From Pelodictyon luteolum (lineage in GTDB: Bacteria > Bacteroidota > Chlorobiia > Chlorobiales > Chlorobiaceae), in the NCBI RefSeq assembly GCF_001622165.1, contig NZ_LVWG01000032.1, forward strand, positions 62,001-126,000: a stretch of DNA of 64,000 nt, in the 5' to 3' direction. Each line of letters starts with the position of its first letter. The stretch's first letter is position 1. The notes under the pieces were generated by a model that was not told the origin of the DNA, ran no database searches, and saw only the letters and a program-made list of their open reading frames with translations. The translations under genes and the position numbers were made by a program. This document shows, piece by piece, positions 19,594 to 30,438 of this stretch.

Positions 19594-19920
19594 ATGCACT
19601 GGATAGCGCTATTCATGGCCATTGCCACTGAAGTGGCAGGCACGACATGCCTCAAGTTTTCCGACGGCTTCACACGTCTGGTACCGTCTGTTTTTGTCTT
19701 TATTTTTTACACCTTGAGCTTTACCTTGCTTGGACAGGCCCTGAAAGTACTGCCGATTGGCATGTCCTATGCCATTTGGGCGGGGCTTGGAACGGCATTG
19801 GTCTCAATGATCGGCGTCATATGGTTTGCCGAAGCCATCAACCCCGTCAAACTCATCTCTCTCGGGCTTATCATCATCGGCGTGGCAGGCCTGCACCTCT
19901 CCCAGCAACATGCAGTATAA
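19594..19920 (+). CDS. Small multidrug resistance (SMR) family efflux protein
   Basis: A 108-residue protein with four hydrophobic helices and the membrane-embedded Glu13 (AIATEVAGTTCLKFSDGFT) essential in EmrE-type proteins. LPIGMSYAIWAGLGTALVS is the usual third-helix signature. It should export cationic drugs or guanidinium-like compounds against protons. The stop lies 7 bp before proB, so the two may be co-transcribed. Confidence 0.95.
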   Translation: MHWIALFMAIATEVAGTTCLKFSDGFTRLVPSVFVFIFYTLSFTLLGQALKVLPIGMSYAIWAGLGTALVSMIGVIWFAEAINPVKLISLGLIIIGVAGLHLSQQHAV

Positions 19921-19927
19921 CAGTGAC

Positions 19928-21016
19928 ATGAACCAGGCTCATCGGGTCTACAGAAAAATCGTCGTCAAGGTCGGCACCAACGTCATCACAGGCAAGGACG
20001 GGCGCCTTGATCCTGCAATAATCGCCGACCTCACCAGAGGAATTGCTGAACTGAGTGCCGCCGGAGTGAAGGTTATACTTGTTTCGTCTGGCGCCGTGGG
20101 GGCCGGCCGGAGCATCGTCAAGCCATCCGGCAGCATGACGACGGTGGAAGCCCGACAGGTTCTGGCCGCAACCGGCCAGATCCACCTTGTCAACGCTTAC
20201 GCAGACCGTTTCGCTGAACACGGCATGCTTGCCGCACAGATCCTTGTCACCAGGGAGGACTTCCGCGACCGCCAGCACTACCTCAACATGCGAACCTGCC
20301 TCAACGCCCTGCTCCAGCAGAAGATCATCCCCATCGTCAACGAAAACGATGCCGTCGCCGTCACCGAGCTCATGTTCACCGACAATGACGAACTGTCGGG
20401 CCTGATTGCTTCAATGATGCAGGTGGATGCCCATATCATCCTGTCCAACGTCGACGGGCTTTTCGACATGTCAGGCGAAGAAAAAAAGCTCATCCGGGAA
20501 ATAGACCCTGCATCGAAGAACTTCAGCCAGTTCATCCGGCCGACCAAATCGGAATTCGGACGCGGGGGCATGCTCACCAAATGCAACATCGCCCACAAGC
20601 TGTCGCGCCTCGGCATCACCGTGCACATCGCCAACGGCACCACCCCCGGCATTCTGCAGCAGATTGCCGGCGGCGAAGAGGTCGGCACCCGCTTCGCCGC
20701 CCAGAAGCCCAAGCACGGCCGCAAACAGTGGATCGCCCACAGCGAAGGGCTTGAAAAAGGGGCCGTCATCATCAACGAAGGAGCTCAAAGCGCACTCACC
20801 TCCGGGGAACGGGCCAGCAGCCTCCTTCCCGTGGGTGTCACCGGTGTGGAAGGCTCCTTCTCGAAAGGCGATGTCATCAGGATATGCTCTGAAAGCGGCA
20901 AGGTCATCGGTTACGGCATGGCATGCTGCAGCGACGAAAAAGCCCGCGCCGCCATGGGCAAAAAGGGCGAAAAACCTGTAATCCATTACGATTACCTGTA
21001 CATCAAGCCCGAGTAA
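19928..21016 (+). CDS. proB: Glutamate 5-kinase
   Basis: ProB phosphorylates glutamate in proline synthesis. From the ATG at 19928 it has 362 residues: an amino-acid kinase domain ([13 protein letters not shown] at the start, [33 protein letters not shown]) and a C-terminal PUA domain (about 275-355). The frame extends upstream into the SMR gene, but the Met at 19928 fits the family start. yjdM and proA follow, with proA completing the step to glutamate semialdehyde. Confidence 0.97.
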   Translation: MNQAHRVYRKIVVKVGTNVITGKDGRLDPAIIADLTRGIAELSAAGVKVILVSSGAVGAGRSIVKPSGSMTTVEARQVLAATGQIHLVNAYADRFAEHGMLAAQILVTREDFRDRQHYLNMRTCLNALLQQKIIPIVNENDAVAVTELMFTDNDELSGLIASMMQVDAHIILSNVDGLFDMSGEEKKLIREIDPASKNFSQFIRPTKSEFGRGGMLTKCNIAHKLSRLGITVHIANGTTPGILQQIAGGEEVGTRFAAQKPKHGRKQWIAHSEGLEKGAVIINEGAQSALTSGERASSLLPVGVTGVEGSFSKGDVIRICSESGKVIGYGMACCSDEKARAAMGKKGEKPVIHYDYLYIKPE

Positions 21017-21053
21017 CAACGACCATCGAATCACCATAACATACCCTATTACC

Positions 21054-21392
21054 ATGAGCAACCTCCCTAACTGTCCGAAATGCAACTCCGAATACACCTA
21101 TGAGGTCGGCACCCTTCTCGTCTGTCCTGAATGCGGTCATGAATGGACCCTCACGGGGGAAGGGGCTCCAGAAACGACCCGTGTATGGAAGGACGCGAAC
21201 GGCACTATCCTGCAGGATGGAGACACCGTCACAGTGACAAAAGACCTTAAAGTCAAAGGGGCCTCGGCACCGATCAAGGGCGGCACGAAGGTGAAGAACA
21301 TCCGCCTCGTCGAAGGCGACCATGACATCGACTGCAGAATCGACGGATTCGGGGCGATGCAGCTGAAATCGGAATTCGTGAAAAAAGCCTGA
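21054..21392 (+). CDS. yjdM: YjdM/PhnA-like zinc-ribbon protein
   Basis: The 112-residue protein begins with a zinc ribbon (Cys7, Cys10, Cys24, Cys27) followed by the family block [19 protein letters not shown] and [20 protein letters not shown]. It was once named PhnA, but the family is not a phosphonoacetate hydrolase and its role is unresolved. It lies 37 bp after proB and before proA. Confidence 0.93.
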   Translation: MSNLPNCPKCNSEYTYEVGTLLVCPECGHEWTLTGEGAPETTRVWKDANGTILQDGDTVTVTKDLKVKGASAPIKGGTKVKNIRLVEGDHDIDCRIDGFGAMQLKSEFVKKA

Positions 21393-21468
21393 ACGCCGGG
21401 GACCCGGACATCGTTAGCAAGAATTGATCCAGCCATGCAGTATGAACCCCAGTAAGGAAAACGGACAC

Positions 21469-22731
21469 ATGACCCTCTCCGACACCATCATGGAGCAGCT
21501 TGAGGCGGTTCGGCAGGCAAGCCGCGATATCGTCACCCTCAGCGACCAGAACATCAACAAGGTCCTGGAGGACCTTGCCGGCCGCATCACCTCGAGCGCG
21601 CCTGTCATCCTTGAGGCGAACCGACAGGATCTTGAAAAAATGGAGCGCTCGAACCCGATGTACGACCGCCTGCTCCTTGACGAAAAGCGCCTCGACGCCA
21701 TCGCAGCCGACATGAGGAACGTCGCCTCGCTCCCCTCCCCGCTCGACATCACCCTTGAGGAACGCACGCTCCCGAGCGGTCTCAGCCTCCGCAAGGCATC
21801 GGTGCCGATCGGTGTCATCGGCATCATCTATGAAGCACGGCCCAACGTCACCTTTGATGTCTTCGCCCTCTGCCTGAAGTCCGGCAACGCCACGGTACTC
21901 AAAGGCGGCAGTGATGCAGAACAATCGAACCGGGCCATAGCGGAGCTCATCCATACTGTCCTTTGCGACCACGGCATCAGCCCCGACATCCTCTACCTTC
22001 TGCCCTCCGAACGGGAGGCAGCAACCATCATGATGAGAGCGGTCGGCAAAATCGACATGATCATCCCCCGCGGCAGCCAGCAGCTCATCGACCACGTCCG
22101 TAACACAGCCAAGGTTCCGGTCATAGAAACGGGAGCCGGCATCGTACACACCTATGTGGACCGCGATGCCGACATGGAGATGGCCAAGGCCATCATCCTG
22201 AACGCCAAGACAAGGCGCCCGAGCGTCTGCAATGCCCTCGATACCCTCATCATCCACAGCGAACGCCTCGGGGATCTCGCAGAACTATGCCGGCCGCTCA
22301 GCGAGCATCAGGTCATCATCTTTGCCGACGAACGATCCTACCTCAAGCTTCTTCCCTCCTACCCGGAAACACTGCTGAAGCATGCCGATCCGGAACATTT
22401 CGGCACGGAGTTCCTCTCGCTGAAGATGTCGGTAAAAACTGTCGATACCCTTGACGAGGCACTGAGACATATCGCGACCTACAGCTCGCGCCACAGCGAA
22501 GCCGTCGTCACAGGGGACAACGCGGTAAAAGCGGAGTTTTTCAAGCGGGTCGACGCAGCGGTGGTCTACCACAACGCCTCAACCGCATTCACCGACGGAG
22601 CCCAGTTCGGGCTCGGCGCCGAAATCGGCATCAGCACCCAGAAACTCCACGCCAGGGGACCGATGGCTCTCAGGGAGCTCACCACTTACAAGTGGATGAT
22701 TGAGGGCGACGGACAGACGAGGCCCCTATGA
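21469..22731 (+). CDS. proA: Gamma-glutamyl phosphate reductase
   Basis: ProA reduces glutamyl phosphate to the semialdehyde with NADPH. Starting at the ATG at 21469, which has AAGGA upstream, the protein is 420 residues. The aldehyde-dehydrogenase fold shows [14 protein letters not shown], a nucleotide-binding [12 protein letters not shown], and catalytic Cys254 in [12 protein letters not shown]. Earlier starts at 21442 (ATG) and 21424 (TTG) lack a ribosome site. The stop overlaps the next start (ATGA), indicating translational coupling to the LolD-like gene. Confidence 0.97.
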   Translation: MTLSDTIMEQLEAVRQASRDIVTLSDQNINKVLEDLAGRITSSAPVILEANRQDLEKMERSNPMYDRLLLDEKRLDAIAADMRNVASLPSPLDITLEERTLPSGLSLRKASVPIGVIGIIYEARPNVTFDVFALCLKSGNATVLKGGSDAEQSNRAIAELIHTVLCDHGISPDILYLLPSEREAATIMMRAVGKIDMIIPRGSQQLIDHVRNTAKVPVIETGAGIVHTYVDRDADMEMAKAIILNAKTRRPSVCNALDTLIIHSERLGDLAELCRPLSEHQVIIFADERSYLKLLPSYPETLLKHADPEHFGTEFLSLKMSVKTVDTLDEALRHIATYSSRHSEAVVTGDNAVKAEFFKRVDAAVVYHNASTAFTDGAQFGLGAEIGISTQKLHARGPMALRELTTYKWMIEGDGQTRPL

Positions 22732-23432
22732 GCATGCTCTTTGAAGCCAGAGGCATCACGAAATCCTACGCACTGCCGGGCCGGCCGCCCCTTCCGATCC
22801 TCCGCGAAGCCGATCTTTCTGCAGCGGAGGGCGAGATGGTCACCATCATCGGAGCCTCGGGAAGCGGCAAGACGACGCTCCTTAACATGCTCGGTACACT
22901 CGACACACCCGATGGCGGAAGCATCTTCTTTGAGGGCGAACCGCTCTTTCAGGACGGACGGTACCGCTTGAGGAAAAAGGAGCTGGCGCGGTTCCGCAAT
23001 CAGAGGATCGGGTTCATATTCCAGTTCCACCACCTCCTCTCCGACTTCACCGCCCAGGAAAACGTGGCGATGGCTGAGTTCATCGCCACAGGCAGGCTGC
23101 AGCCGGCAAAAGAGCGCGCAGCCGAGCTCCTTAAGGAACTCGGGCTCTCCGGGCGCCTCAACCATCTTCCCTCGGAGCTTTCCGGAGGAGAACAGCAGCG
23201 GGTCGCCATCGCCCGAGCACTCATGAACCAGCCGAAACTGGTGCTGGCCGACGAGCCGAGCGGCAACCTCGACAGCGAAAACAGCCAGCGCCTGTACGAA
23301 CTGATGGCATCCCTCTCGAAAGAACGCCGGACCTCGTTCATCATCGTCACCCATAATGAAACCTACGCCGGCATGTCAGACCGCTGCCTCCGAATGCAGG
23401 ACGGCAGGCTTCAGCTCTGTACACCGCTGTAA
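22728..23432 (+). CDS. lolD: LolD-like ABC transporter ATP-binding protein
   Basis: A 234-residue ATPase with Walker A (GASGSGKTT, 42-50), Q-loop ([20 protein letters not shown]), signature [15 protein letters not shown] and Walker [14 protein letters not shown]. The [12 protein letters not shown] segment is characteristic of LolD, the ATPase of lipoprotein release to the outer membrane. Overlap of 4 bp with proA suggests coupling. No LolC/E membrane partner is next to it, so the partner is presumably elsewhere. Confidence 0.9.
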   Translation: MSMLFEARGITKSYALPGRPPLPILREADLSAAEGEMVTIIGASGSGKTTLLNMLGTLDTPDGGSIFFEGEPLFQDGRYRLRKKELARFRNQRIGFIFQFHHLLSDFTAQENVAMAEFIATGRLQPAKERAAELLKELGLSGRLNHLPSELSGGEQQRVAIARALMNQPKLVLADEPSGNLDSENSQRLYELMASLSKERRTSFIIVTHNETYAGMSDRCLRMQDGRLQLCTPL

Positions 23433-23447
23433 TAACCCCTGAACCCA

Positions 23448-24773
23448 GTGAACACCACCACTCCGAACGAAAAGAAAATCGGGCCGGTCATCCTTGCGCC
23501 CGAAGTCCTGCCGAAAAACGCCTGGACATTCCTCTACGCTGCTTTCGTCTCCATCGGGCTCGTCACCTTTGTCTCGATCGGCCAGGCCTATATCCTCAAC
23601 GAGCACCTCCACATCCCCATCGACCAGCAGGGCACCATCAGCGGCAACCTGGTATTCTGGACAGAGGTCGTAGCCCTGCTCTTCTTCGTGCCGGCAGGGG
23701 TCGTCATGGACCGCATCGGCAGAAAACCGGTATACATCGCAGGCATGCTGCTGCTCGCCATCTCCTACTCCCTCTACCCTTACTCCACAACCATTGCAGC
23801 CCTGACACTCAGCCGCGTCATTTACGCGCTCGGCATCGTCGCCGTCACGGCAGGCCTTGCCACAATCATGGTCGACTACCCGGCAGAACGCTCCCGCGGC
23901 AAGCTCATAGCGGTGACCGGATTCCTCAACGGCCTTGGTATCGTCACCCTCAACCAGTTTTTCGGCGGCATGCCCGAAAAACTCATAGCCCGTGGATTCA
24001 CAGGCATTGAGGCCGGTACGATAGCCCACCTTTCGATTGCGGCTCTCGCCCTTGTGACCGCGCTGGTTCTCGCACTGGGCCTGAAAGGGGGAACGCCTGT
24101 CCGCAAAGAGGAGCGGCCGCCCCTCAAAGCCCTTCTGAGGAGCGGTGTGGCGCACGCAAAGAACCCCCGCATCCTGCTCTCCTACGGTGCGGCGTTCGTC
24201 GCCCGCGGCGACCAGTCGATCATCGGCACCTTTCTTCCGCTCTGGGGAATCACGGCAGGCATTGCCATGGGCATGGAACCGGCCGAAGCGGTCAGGAAGG
24301 GAACCCTCATCTTCATCATATCCCAAGCCGCCGCTCTCCTCTGGGCGCCAGTCATCGGCCCCCTCATCGACCGATGGAACCGGGTCACCGCTCTTACGGT
24401 CTGCATGGGGCTCGCCACCCTCGGCTACCTTTCGCTCGTCTTCATCGAAAATCCGCACGATGGATTCTCGATAATATTCTTCGTCCTGCTCGGCATCGGG
24501 CAGATCAGCTCCTTCCTCGGCGCACAGTCGCTCATCGGTCAGGAGGCGCCGAGGGCGGAGCGGGGATCAGTGATCGGGATGTTCAACATCAGCGGGGCGG
24601 TGGGCATCCTTATCATCACCACCATCGGGGGAAGAATGTTTGACATGTTCAGCCCGAAGGCCCCGTTCCTCGTGGTCGGGGCCATCAACATGCTGGTGAT
24701 GCTGGGGGGAATCTACGTCCGGCTGAAAGCCCCCGGTACAGCACCCGCCCCGGCAGAGGGGCGGACGACATAA
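23448..24773 (+). CDS. Major facilitator superfamily transporter
   Basis: The 441-residue protein uses a GTG start at 23448, 15 bp after the lolD stop. Twelve membrane segments are apparent. The MFS loop signature GVVMDRIGRKPVYIAG lies after the second helix (about 85-100). A long first cytoplasmic stretch precedes helix one. The substrate is not evident. The gene ends 25 bp from the convergent aminotransferase, with a short GC-rich inverted repeat between them. Confidence 0.88.
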   Translation: MNTTTPNEKKIGPVILAPEVLPKNAWTFLYAAFVSIGLVTFVSIGQAYILNEHLHIPIDQQGTISGNLVFWTEVVALLFFVPAGVVMDRIGRKPVYIAGMLLLAISYSLYPYSTTIAALTLSRVIYALGIVAVTAGLATIMVDYPAERSRGKLIAVTGFLNGLGIVTLNQFFGGMPEKLIARGFTGIEAGTIAHLSIAALALVTALVLALGLKGGTPVRKEERPPLKALLRSGVAHAKNPRILLSYGAAFVARGDQSIIGTFLPLWGITAGIAMGMEPAEAVRKGTLIFIISQAAALLWAPVIGPLIDRWNRVTALTVCMGLATLGYLSLVFIENPHDGFSIIFFVLLGIGQISSFLGAQSLIGQEAPRAERGSVIGMFNISGAVGILIITTIGGRMFDMFSPKAPFLVVGAINMLVMLGGIYVRLKAPGTAPAPAEGRTT

Positions 24774-24779
24774 CAGGGA

Positions 24780-24805
24780 GGCCTGATAGAGGGGATGTTC
24801 AGGCC
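24780..24805. terminator. Weak inverted repeat between convergent genes
   Basis: GGCCTGA (24780-24786) and TCAGGCC (24799-24805) form a 7-bp stem with a 12-base loop. There is no T-run, and the right arm covers the minus gene's stop codon. A role in termination is only possible. Confidence 0.35.
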
Positions 24806-25911
24806 AGAAGAACGGAACAGACCCGCATTATCTCCTCTTCTTTCAGGTAGGGGTGCATCGGCAGTGAGAAAACCCGGGAAGCCATCTCCTCGGAAACCGG
24901 AAAGTCACCTGCCCGGTAGCCAAGGTCACTATAGGCCTCCTGCAGGTGCAGGGGGATCTTGTAATAGATGACCGAAGGAATGCCCTCTTTCTGGAGGGCT
25001 CCCATCAGCTGTTCCCGATCGGAGCTGTCCCGGGCGAGCACCGAGTACTGCGCCCAGGCGGAACGATACCCTTCCGGAACCACAGGAACCTTCAGTCTGC
25101 CACCGAGGCTGCTGCTGTAAGCCTTGGCTACACGGTCGCGGAGCATCAGCTCCTCGTCAAAAATCTCCAGCTTCTCAAGCAGTACAGCCGCCTGCATGGA
25201 ATCAAGCCGTCCGTTCAGGCCGATGCGTACGTTGCTGTACTTGTCGACACCGCCTCCGTGCACCCGCACCGACACCATGAGCGCTGCGAGTTCATCATCG
25301 TCAGTGAAGATTGCACCGCCATCCCCCCAGCAGCCGAGAGGCTTGGCCGGGAAAAACGAGGTCGCACCGACAAGGCCGAAACTTCCGGCTTTTTTGCCGC
25401 CCTGCGCTCCGCCGAACCCCTGGCATGCGTCCTCAAGGATCCAGAGCCCGAGGCGCAGTGCTTCCGACTCAAGGCGCGGGTAGTCGGCCGCGAGGCCGAA
25501 AAGGTCTACCGGAATGAGGGCTTTCGGCTCCAGACCCTTAGCACGGGCTTCCAGCACCCCTTTCTCAAGCAGAGCAGGATCGATATTGAAGGTATCGGGG
25601 TCGATGTCAACGAACACCGGTGTAGCACCAGTGAGACTCACCACTTCGGCAGTCGCCACGAAAGTGAAGGGTGTCGTCAGCACCGCATCGCCGGGACCGA
25701 CCCCTTTGGCCATGAGAGCAATGAGAAGCGCATCCGTACCCGAAGAGCATGAAAGGCAGTGCTTTGTTCCCGCATAGGCCGCCAGCTTTGACTCAAGCTC
25801 AGCCACTTCGGGACCCATGATGAACTGGGCTCGGTCTACGATGGACTCGAGTCGGGCCATCACAGCCCCGCGGATCCGGTCTTTCTGGGTAACAAGGTCG
25901 ATGAATTGCAT
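24799..25911 (-). CDS. DegT/DnrJ/EryC1/StrS-family sugar aminotransferase
   Basis: A PLP-dependent aminotransferase of 370 residues that likely acts on a nucleotide-linked keto-sugar. Motifs are CSSGTDALLIAL (55-66), TTPFTFVATAEV, EDACQGFGG and the internal-aldimine Lys190 in FFPAKPLGCWGDGG. The WbpE-like spacing suggests a 3-amino sugar for surface polysaccharide, but no sugar-pathway genes are adjacent, so the substrate remains open. Confidence 0.92.
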   Translation of the reverse strand: MQFIDLVTQKDRIRGAVMARLESIVDRAQFIMGPEVAELESKLAAYAGTKHCLSCSSGTDALLIALMAKGVGPGDAVLTTPFTFVATAEVVSLTGATPVFVDIDPDTFNIDPALLEKGVLEARAKGLEPKALIPVDLFGLAADYPRLESEALRLGLWILEDACQGFGGAQGGKKAGSFGLVGATSFFPAKPLGCWGDGGAIFTDDDELAALMVSVRVHGGGVDKYSNVRIGLNGRLDSMQAAVLLEKLEIFDEELMLRDRVAKAYSSSLGGRLKVPVVPEGYRSAWAQYSVLARDSSDREQLMGALQKEGIPSVIYYKIPLHLQEAYSDLGYRAGDFPVSEEMASRVFSLPMHPYLKEEEIMRVCSVLLA

Positions 25912-25989
25912 GGCAAAGTGGGGTTGAGCGGTTGAAAATTCCCTGAAAACTGTTGTTCAAAGTACGGATTCCCTGCATTCTTCACCACC

Positions 25990-26016
25990 GAAAAAACGAC
26001 AGCCCGTGAGGCTGTC
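25990..26016 (-). terminator. Intrinsic terminator of the pentapeptide gene
   Basis: Arms GACAGCC and GGCTGTC with a five-base loop are followed on the minus strand by GTTTTTTC. The upstream arm overlaps the stop codon of the pentapeptide-repeat gene. Confidence 0.75.
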
Positions 26017-26707
26017 ACTCTATGCGGATGCCGTAGCCCTCAAGGAGGCCGGTGAGTTCCGGAAGACAAAAGCGGGCGTTGCGAATCCGGTTGAGATCCG
26101 GACTGAAGGAGTAGTTGCGGGCAGTACGGAAATCGGCTTTTTCAAGGTTGGTGTGCATGAAGATAGCCCGCAATAGATCGCAGTCGGCGAACACCGCTCC
26201 CCGAAGATCCGATTCGCTGAAATCGGCCTCATAAAGCTCACACCCATTGAAACGCGTATCGCGGATATCAAGGCTGGCAAAGGAGGCAAGACGCAGCATG
26301 CAGCGGTCGAATGAAAACGAAAGAAGCAGTCTGCGACAGCGGGCGAACTGCACGCCCTCCAGCCGGCAGCCCTGGAACAGCGTATCCTGAAAACTCGTAC
26401 CATCCACATCCATGAGGCTACAGTCGCAGTTCCTGAATACGCACGCCCTGAACGTCATTGAAGAGGTCACTGAAGAGGTCACTGAAGAGGCCACTGAAGA
26501 GGCCACTGAAGAGGCCACTGAAGAGGCCACTGAAGAGGTCCTGGGAGACGTCCTGGGAGACATCGCGGGGGAGGAAGTGGCGATGAGGTGTGTGCCACGG
26601 AACACGCACCCCACGAATGAACACCCGTCATACACCCCGGGAGAAAGGGGCGAGCGGCGGAAATCCATTCCCTCATAGATGTGATCTTCAATGATATCGT
26701 CCGGCAT
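26015..26707 (-). CDS. Pentapeptide-repeat protein with inserted Ser-rich minisatellite
   Basis: From the ATG at 26707 (MPDDIIEDHIYEGMDF) the protein is 230 residues. Pentapeptide-like strings occur before (DGCSFVGCVFRGTHL) and after (TRFNGCELYEADFSESDLRG, ADCDLLRAIFMHTNLEKADF) a low-complexity linker of about 34 residues, rich in SSVA and SSVT, encoded by a 12-bp tandem repeat. Such proteins form a right-handed quadrilateral beta helix; some bind gyrase, but this one's partner is unknown. The linker appears to split the helix. The longer upstream frame is mpl shadow and was excluded. mpl is divergent. Confidence 0.85.
   Translation of the reverse strand: MPDDIIEDHIYEGMDFRRSPLSPGVYDGCSFVGCVFRGTHLIATSSPAMSPRTSPRTSSVASSVASSVASSVASSVTSSVTSSMTFRACVFRNCDCSLMDVDGTSFQDTLFQGCRLEGVQFARCRRLLLSFSFDRCMLRLASFASLDIRDTRFNGCELYEADFSESDLRGAVFADCDLLRAIFMHTNLEKADFRTARNYSFSPDLNRIRNARFCLPELTGLLEGYGIRIE
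26460..26561. repeat. 12-bp minisatellite inside the pentapeptide gene
   Basis: Six 12-bp units GAAGAGG(T/C)CACT run from 26460 to 26531, with a degenerate seventh. Two copies of GTCCTGGGAGAC follow (26538-26561). The unit is a multiple of three, so copy changes keep the reading frame. Confidence 0.95.
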
Positions 26708-26959
26708 GACCTTACAGGTAATAAGGGTGGAGGGAGAACGTGCATGCTGCAGTGCCCCTCCGGAAAAGCCCTTGAGCAACATCATACGCATCCCGCCTTC
26801 GTGAAACAAGTCCCAGCACGTTCCACCGGGCTTCCGCTGTTTCTGAATCTTTTCCAGGCACGCCATTTTTTGATTTTTCGTATATATCACCAACAGGTCC
26901 CTTACGCCAACTTGAACAGATCTCCGGGGACTCTTCACCCTATACAGCACCAGCAGCAT

Positions 26960-28387
26960 ATGAGCTCCATCTACTTCATCGGCATCGGCGGAACGGCAAT
27001 GGCATCGGTGGCGGTTGCACTCTCCCGCATTGGGCACGCAGTCACGGGATCCGACACGGGGCTCTACCCGCCCATGAGCACATACCTTGACGAACACAAC
27101 ATCCGCTATTTCAACGGCTTCAACCCTGAGAACCTGAAACAGGTGATGCCGGACATGGTGGTGGTCGGCAACGCGGTAAGCCGGGGCAACGAAGAACTCG
27201 AATATGCCCTTAACGAGAAAATGGAGTTGGTGTCGATGCCTGATCTTGTCCGCCGGGAGCTGATCGGCCACAACACCTCGATCGTTGTCGCCGGAACCCA
27301 TGGAAAAACCACGACCACGTCCATCATCGCCTGGCTGCTGGAATACGGCGGACTGAAACCGGGGTTCCTCGTCGGCGGCATCCCGGAGAACTTCGGTATC
27401 GGATGCCGTCCGTCGGGACGGAGCGAAGCAGGGTTCTTTGTCAGTGAGGGAGATGAGTACGACACCGCCTTTTTCGACAAGCGAAGCAAGTTCCTTCTCT
27501 ATCGCCCTGACATAGGCCTTATCAACAACGTCGAATTCGACCACGCCGACATCTTCAACTCACTCGAGGAGATCAAGCGGAGCTTCCGCCTGTTTGTCAA
27601 CCTCATCCCCTCAAACGGAGCACTCATCGTCAACGGCGACGACCCTGCTGCAATGGAGGTTGCCGCGGGGGCACGCTGCAGGGTGGAAACCTTCGGGCTC
27701 ACGGAAGGCTGCGACTGGATGGCCAGGAACATAGAAGTCGGGGAGAATGGCTCTGCATTCGACCTTTATTATAAAGGGAGCCTCGAGCGGCGATTCCACG
27801 CGCCGCTTTTTGGCAACTACAACATCACGAACACCGTGGCATCCATTGCCGTCGCGACCCTTGCCGGCATGACGCTCCAGCAGACCGCCGAAGCTCTTCC
27901 CGGCTTTCTCCGGCCTAAACGCAGAATGGAAACCATCGGTACGTTCGAAGGCAACATCACAGTCGTCGAGGATTTCGCCCACCACCCCACAGCAATCAAG
28001 GTCACGCTTGAAGCCATCAGGGAACGCTGGCCCCAGAGGCGCATCATCACCTGTTTCGAGCCACGCTCGAACACAACCACCCGCAACATTTTCCAACGTG
28101 AACTGGCCGAATGCTTCGGACCAGCCGAGGTTGTGGTGATGGGTAAGGTGCACCGGCCTGAGCGTTACGGCCCCGAAGGGAGCCTCGACACCGGGAAGCT
28201 CAAGGAAGCACTTGAAGCAGAGGGCAAAACCGTTTTCCTCGCCGGAGCGGACCCCGATGACTACCCCGGCGACATCATCCGCTTTCTCCATGAAAACCTG
28301 CATCCAAACGATGTCGTGCTCATGCTCACGAATGGAAGTTTCGCGGGACTGAAAACTGCATTCACAGAAAGTTTTCAAAAAAAATGA
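26960..28387 (+). CDS. mpl: Murein peptide ligase Mpl
   Basis: Mpl recycles cell-wall tripeptide by ligating it to UDP-N-acetylmuramate. From the ATG at 26960 (MSSIYFIGIGGTAMAS) the protein is 475 residues. The Mur-ligase ATP loop is GTHGKTTTT (112-120). ENFGIGCRPSGRSE and NNVEFDHADIF distinguish Mpl from MurC. The C-terminal domain has CFEPRSNTTTRNIFQ. The extended upstream frame is unconserved. Confidence 0.93.
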   Translation: MSSIYFIGIGGTAMASVAVALSRIGHAVTGSDTGLYPPMSTYLDEHNIRYFNGFNPENLKQVMPDMVVVGNAVSRGNEELEYALNEKMELVSMPDLVRRELIGHNTSIVVAGTHGKTTTTSIIAWLLEYGGLKPGFLVGGIPENFGIGCRPSGRSEAGFFVSEGDEYDTAFFDKRSKFLLYRPDIGLINNVEFDHADIFNSLEEIKRSFRLFVNLIPSNGALIVNGDDPAAMEVAAGARCRVETFGLTEGCDWMARNIEVGENGSAFDLYYKGSLERRFHAPLFGNYNITNTVASIAVATLAGMTLQQTAEALPGFLRPKRRMETIGTFEGNITVVEDFAHHPTAIKVTLEAIRERWPQRRIITCFEPRSNTTTRNIFQRELAECFGPAEVVVMGKVHRPERYGPEGSLDTGKLKEALEAEGKTVFLAGADPDDYPGDIIRFLHENLHPNDVVLMLTNGSFAGLKTAFTESFQKK

Positions 28388-28445
28388 TGATCGGCTGAAT
28401 ATTTAGATAATGAAAGTATATCTTCATTCATATTTTTTGCATTGA

Positions 28446-29519
<1,074 letters not shown>

Positions 29520-29540
29520 GGCAACACCTCCATACGAACA

Positions 29541-29574
29541 TGCAAAAAAGGCGCCATCACCGGCGCCTTTTGCA
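29541..29574 (+). terminator. Intrinsic terminator of gap
   Basis: The stem AAAAGGCGCC and GGCGCCTTTT with a six-base loop is followed by TGCATTT. It lies about 22 bp after the gap stop. Confidence 0.9.
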
Positions 29575-29696
29575 TTTATGATACCCCGCCCTGCCGTAGT
29601 CGGCGAACGGGTGTGATTAGTGATTTCGGGGGTAATGTATTATAATTCCAGTACAACAATACACTGCACATTCAGCTGAAACCATCTTTTTCTCTT

Positions 29697-30347
29697 ATGA
29701 TGCAACAGAATGCCGCGCCCATGAAAGCCATCATCCTCTACGACAGCAAAACCGCAGGAGGATCGACCGACCGGCTCATTGATTCCATCGGCCTGGAACT
29801 GGCCAAAACCGGTGCCTATGTCGAAAAGGCCAAGTGCAAGGCACAGGCAGACTACAGCTTCATACAGGAGTTCGACGTGGTCATCATGGGGGCTCCGATC
29901 TATTATCTTCTGGTCTCCTCTCAGCTGCTCGGCGCTCTCGTGCAGAGCAACCTGAAGAAAAACCTTAAGCGCAAAAAGATAGCACTCTTCCTCACCTGCG
30001 GAAGCCCCGAACCGATGGCTACGCTGCTCTATATGCCACAGCTGAAAATCCATCTGGTACCGAACAAAATCCTCACCGAAAAAATCTTCTCCCCGCAGCA
30101 GCTCTCGGATCCTGCTGTGATCGAAGAGTTTGTCGACGAACTGACCGAGGCCTACAGCAAAGCCACACGAAAGCGCCACTCGTCGATGCACTGGAGCGAA
30201 GAGGCCCGTGAAGAATTGAACGGACTGCCCTCGTTCCTTCGCGGACGGATCAAAACCGGGGTTGAAGAATATGCTGAAGACATGGGCTACAGCACCATCA
30301 CGCCAGCAGTCCTCAATGAAGCGAAAGCTGACCTTGGCGGCATGTAA
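29697..30347 (+). CDS. Flavodoxin-like protein fused to a PCP_red domain
   Basis: The 216-residue protein has a flavodoxin-like N-terminus (residues 10-150), with KAIILYDSKTAGGSTDRL as the phosphate-binding loop and VVIMGAPIYY near the flavin. Residues 165-210 (HWSEEAREELNGLPSFLRGR, then EYAEDMGYSTITPAVLNEAK) match the PCP_red domain found at the C-terminus of BchB and in small proteins. I infer a redox role linked to tetrapyrrole chemistry; the actual partner is unknown. A TATAAT-like sequence lies near 29639 in the spacer. The gene shares a terminator with convergent dnaJ. Confidence 0.8.
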   Translation: MMQQNAAPMKAIILYDSKTAGGSTDRLIDSIGLELAKTGAYVEKAKCKAQADYSFIQEFDVVIMGAPIYYLLVSSQLLGALVQSNLKKNLKRKKIALFLTCGSPEPMATLLYMPQLKIHLVPNKILTEKIFSPQQLSDPAVIEEFVDELTEAYSKATRKRHSSMHWSEEAREELNGLPSFLRGRIKTGVEEYAEDMGYSTITPAVLNEAKADLGGM

Positions 30348-30372
30348 AAGAGCTATGCATGAGCACCACCAC

Positions 30373-30405
30373 GCAGAAAAGGCCGGATGATCCGGCCTTT
30401 TCTGC
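30373..30405. terminator. Bidirectional terminator, flavodoxin gene and dnaJ
   Basis: GCAGAAAAGGCCGG and CCGGCCTTTTCTGC form a 14-bp stem with a short loop. It lies between the convergent stops. Confidence 0.88.
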
Positions 30406-30438
30406 ATTCAGTGCTTAGTAATCAAGCAGAATAACCAT

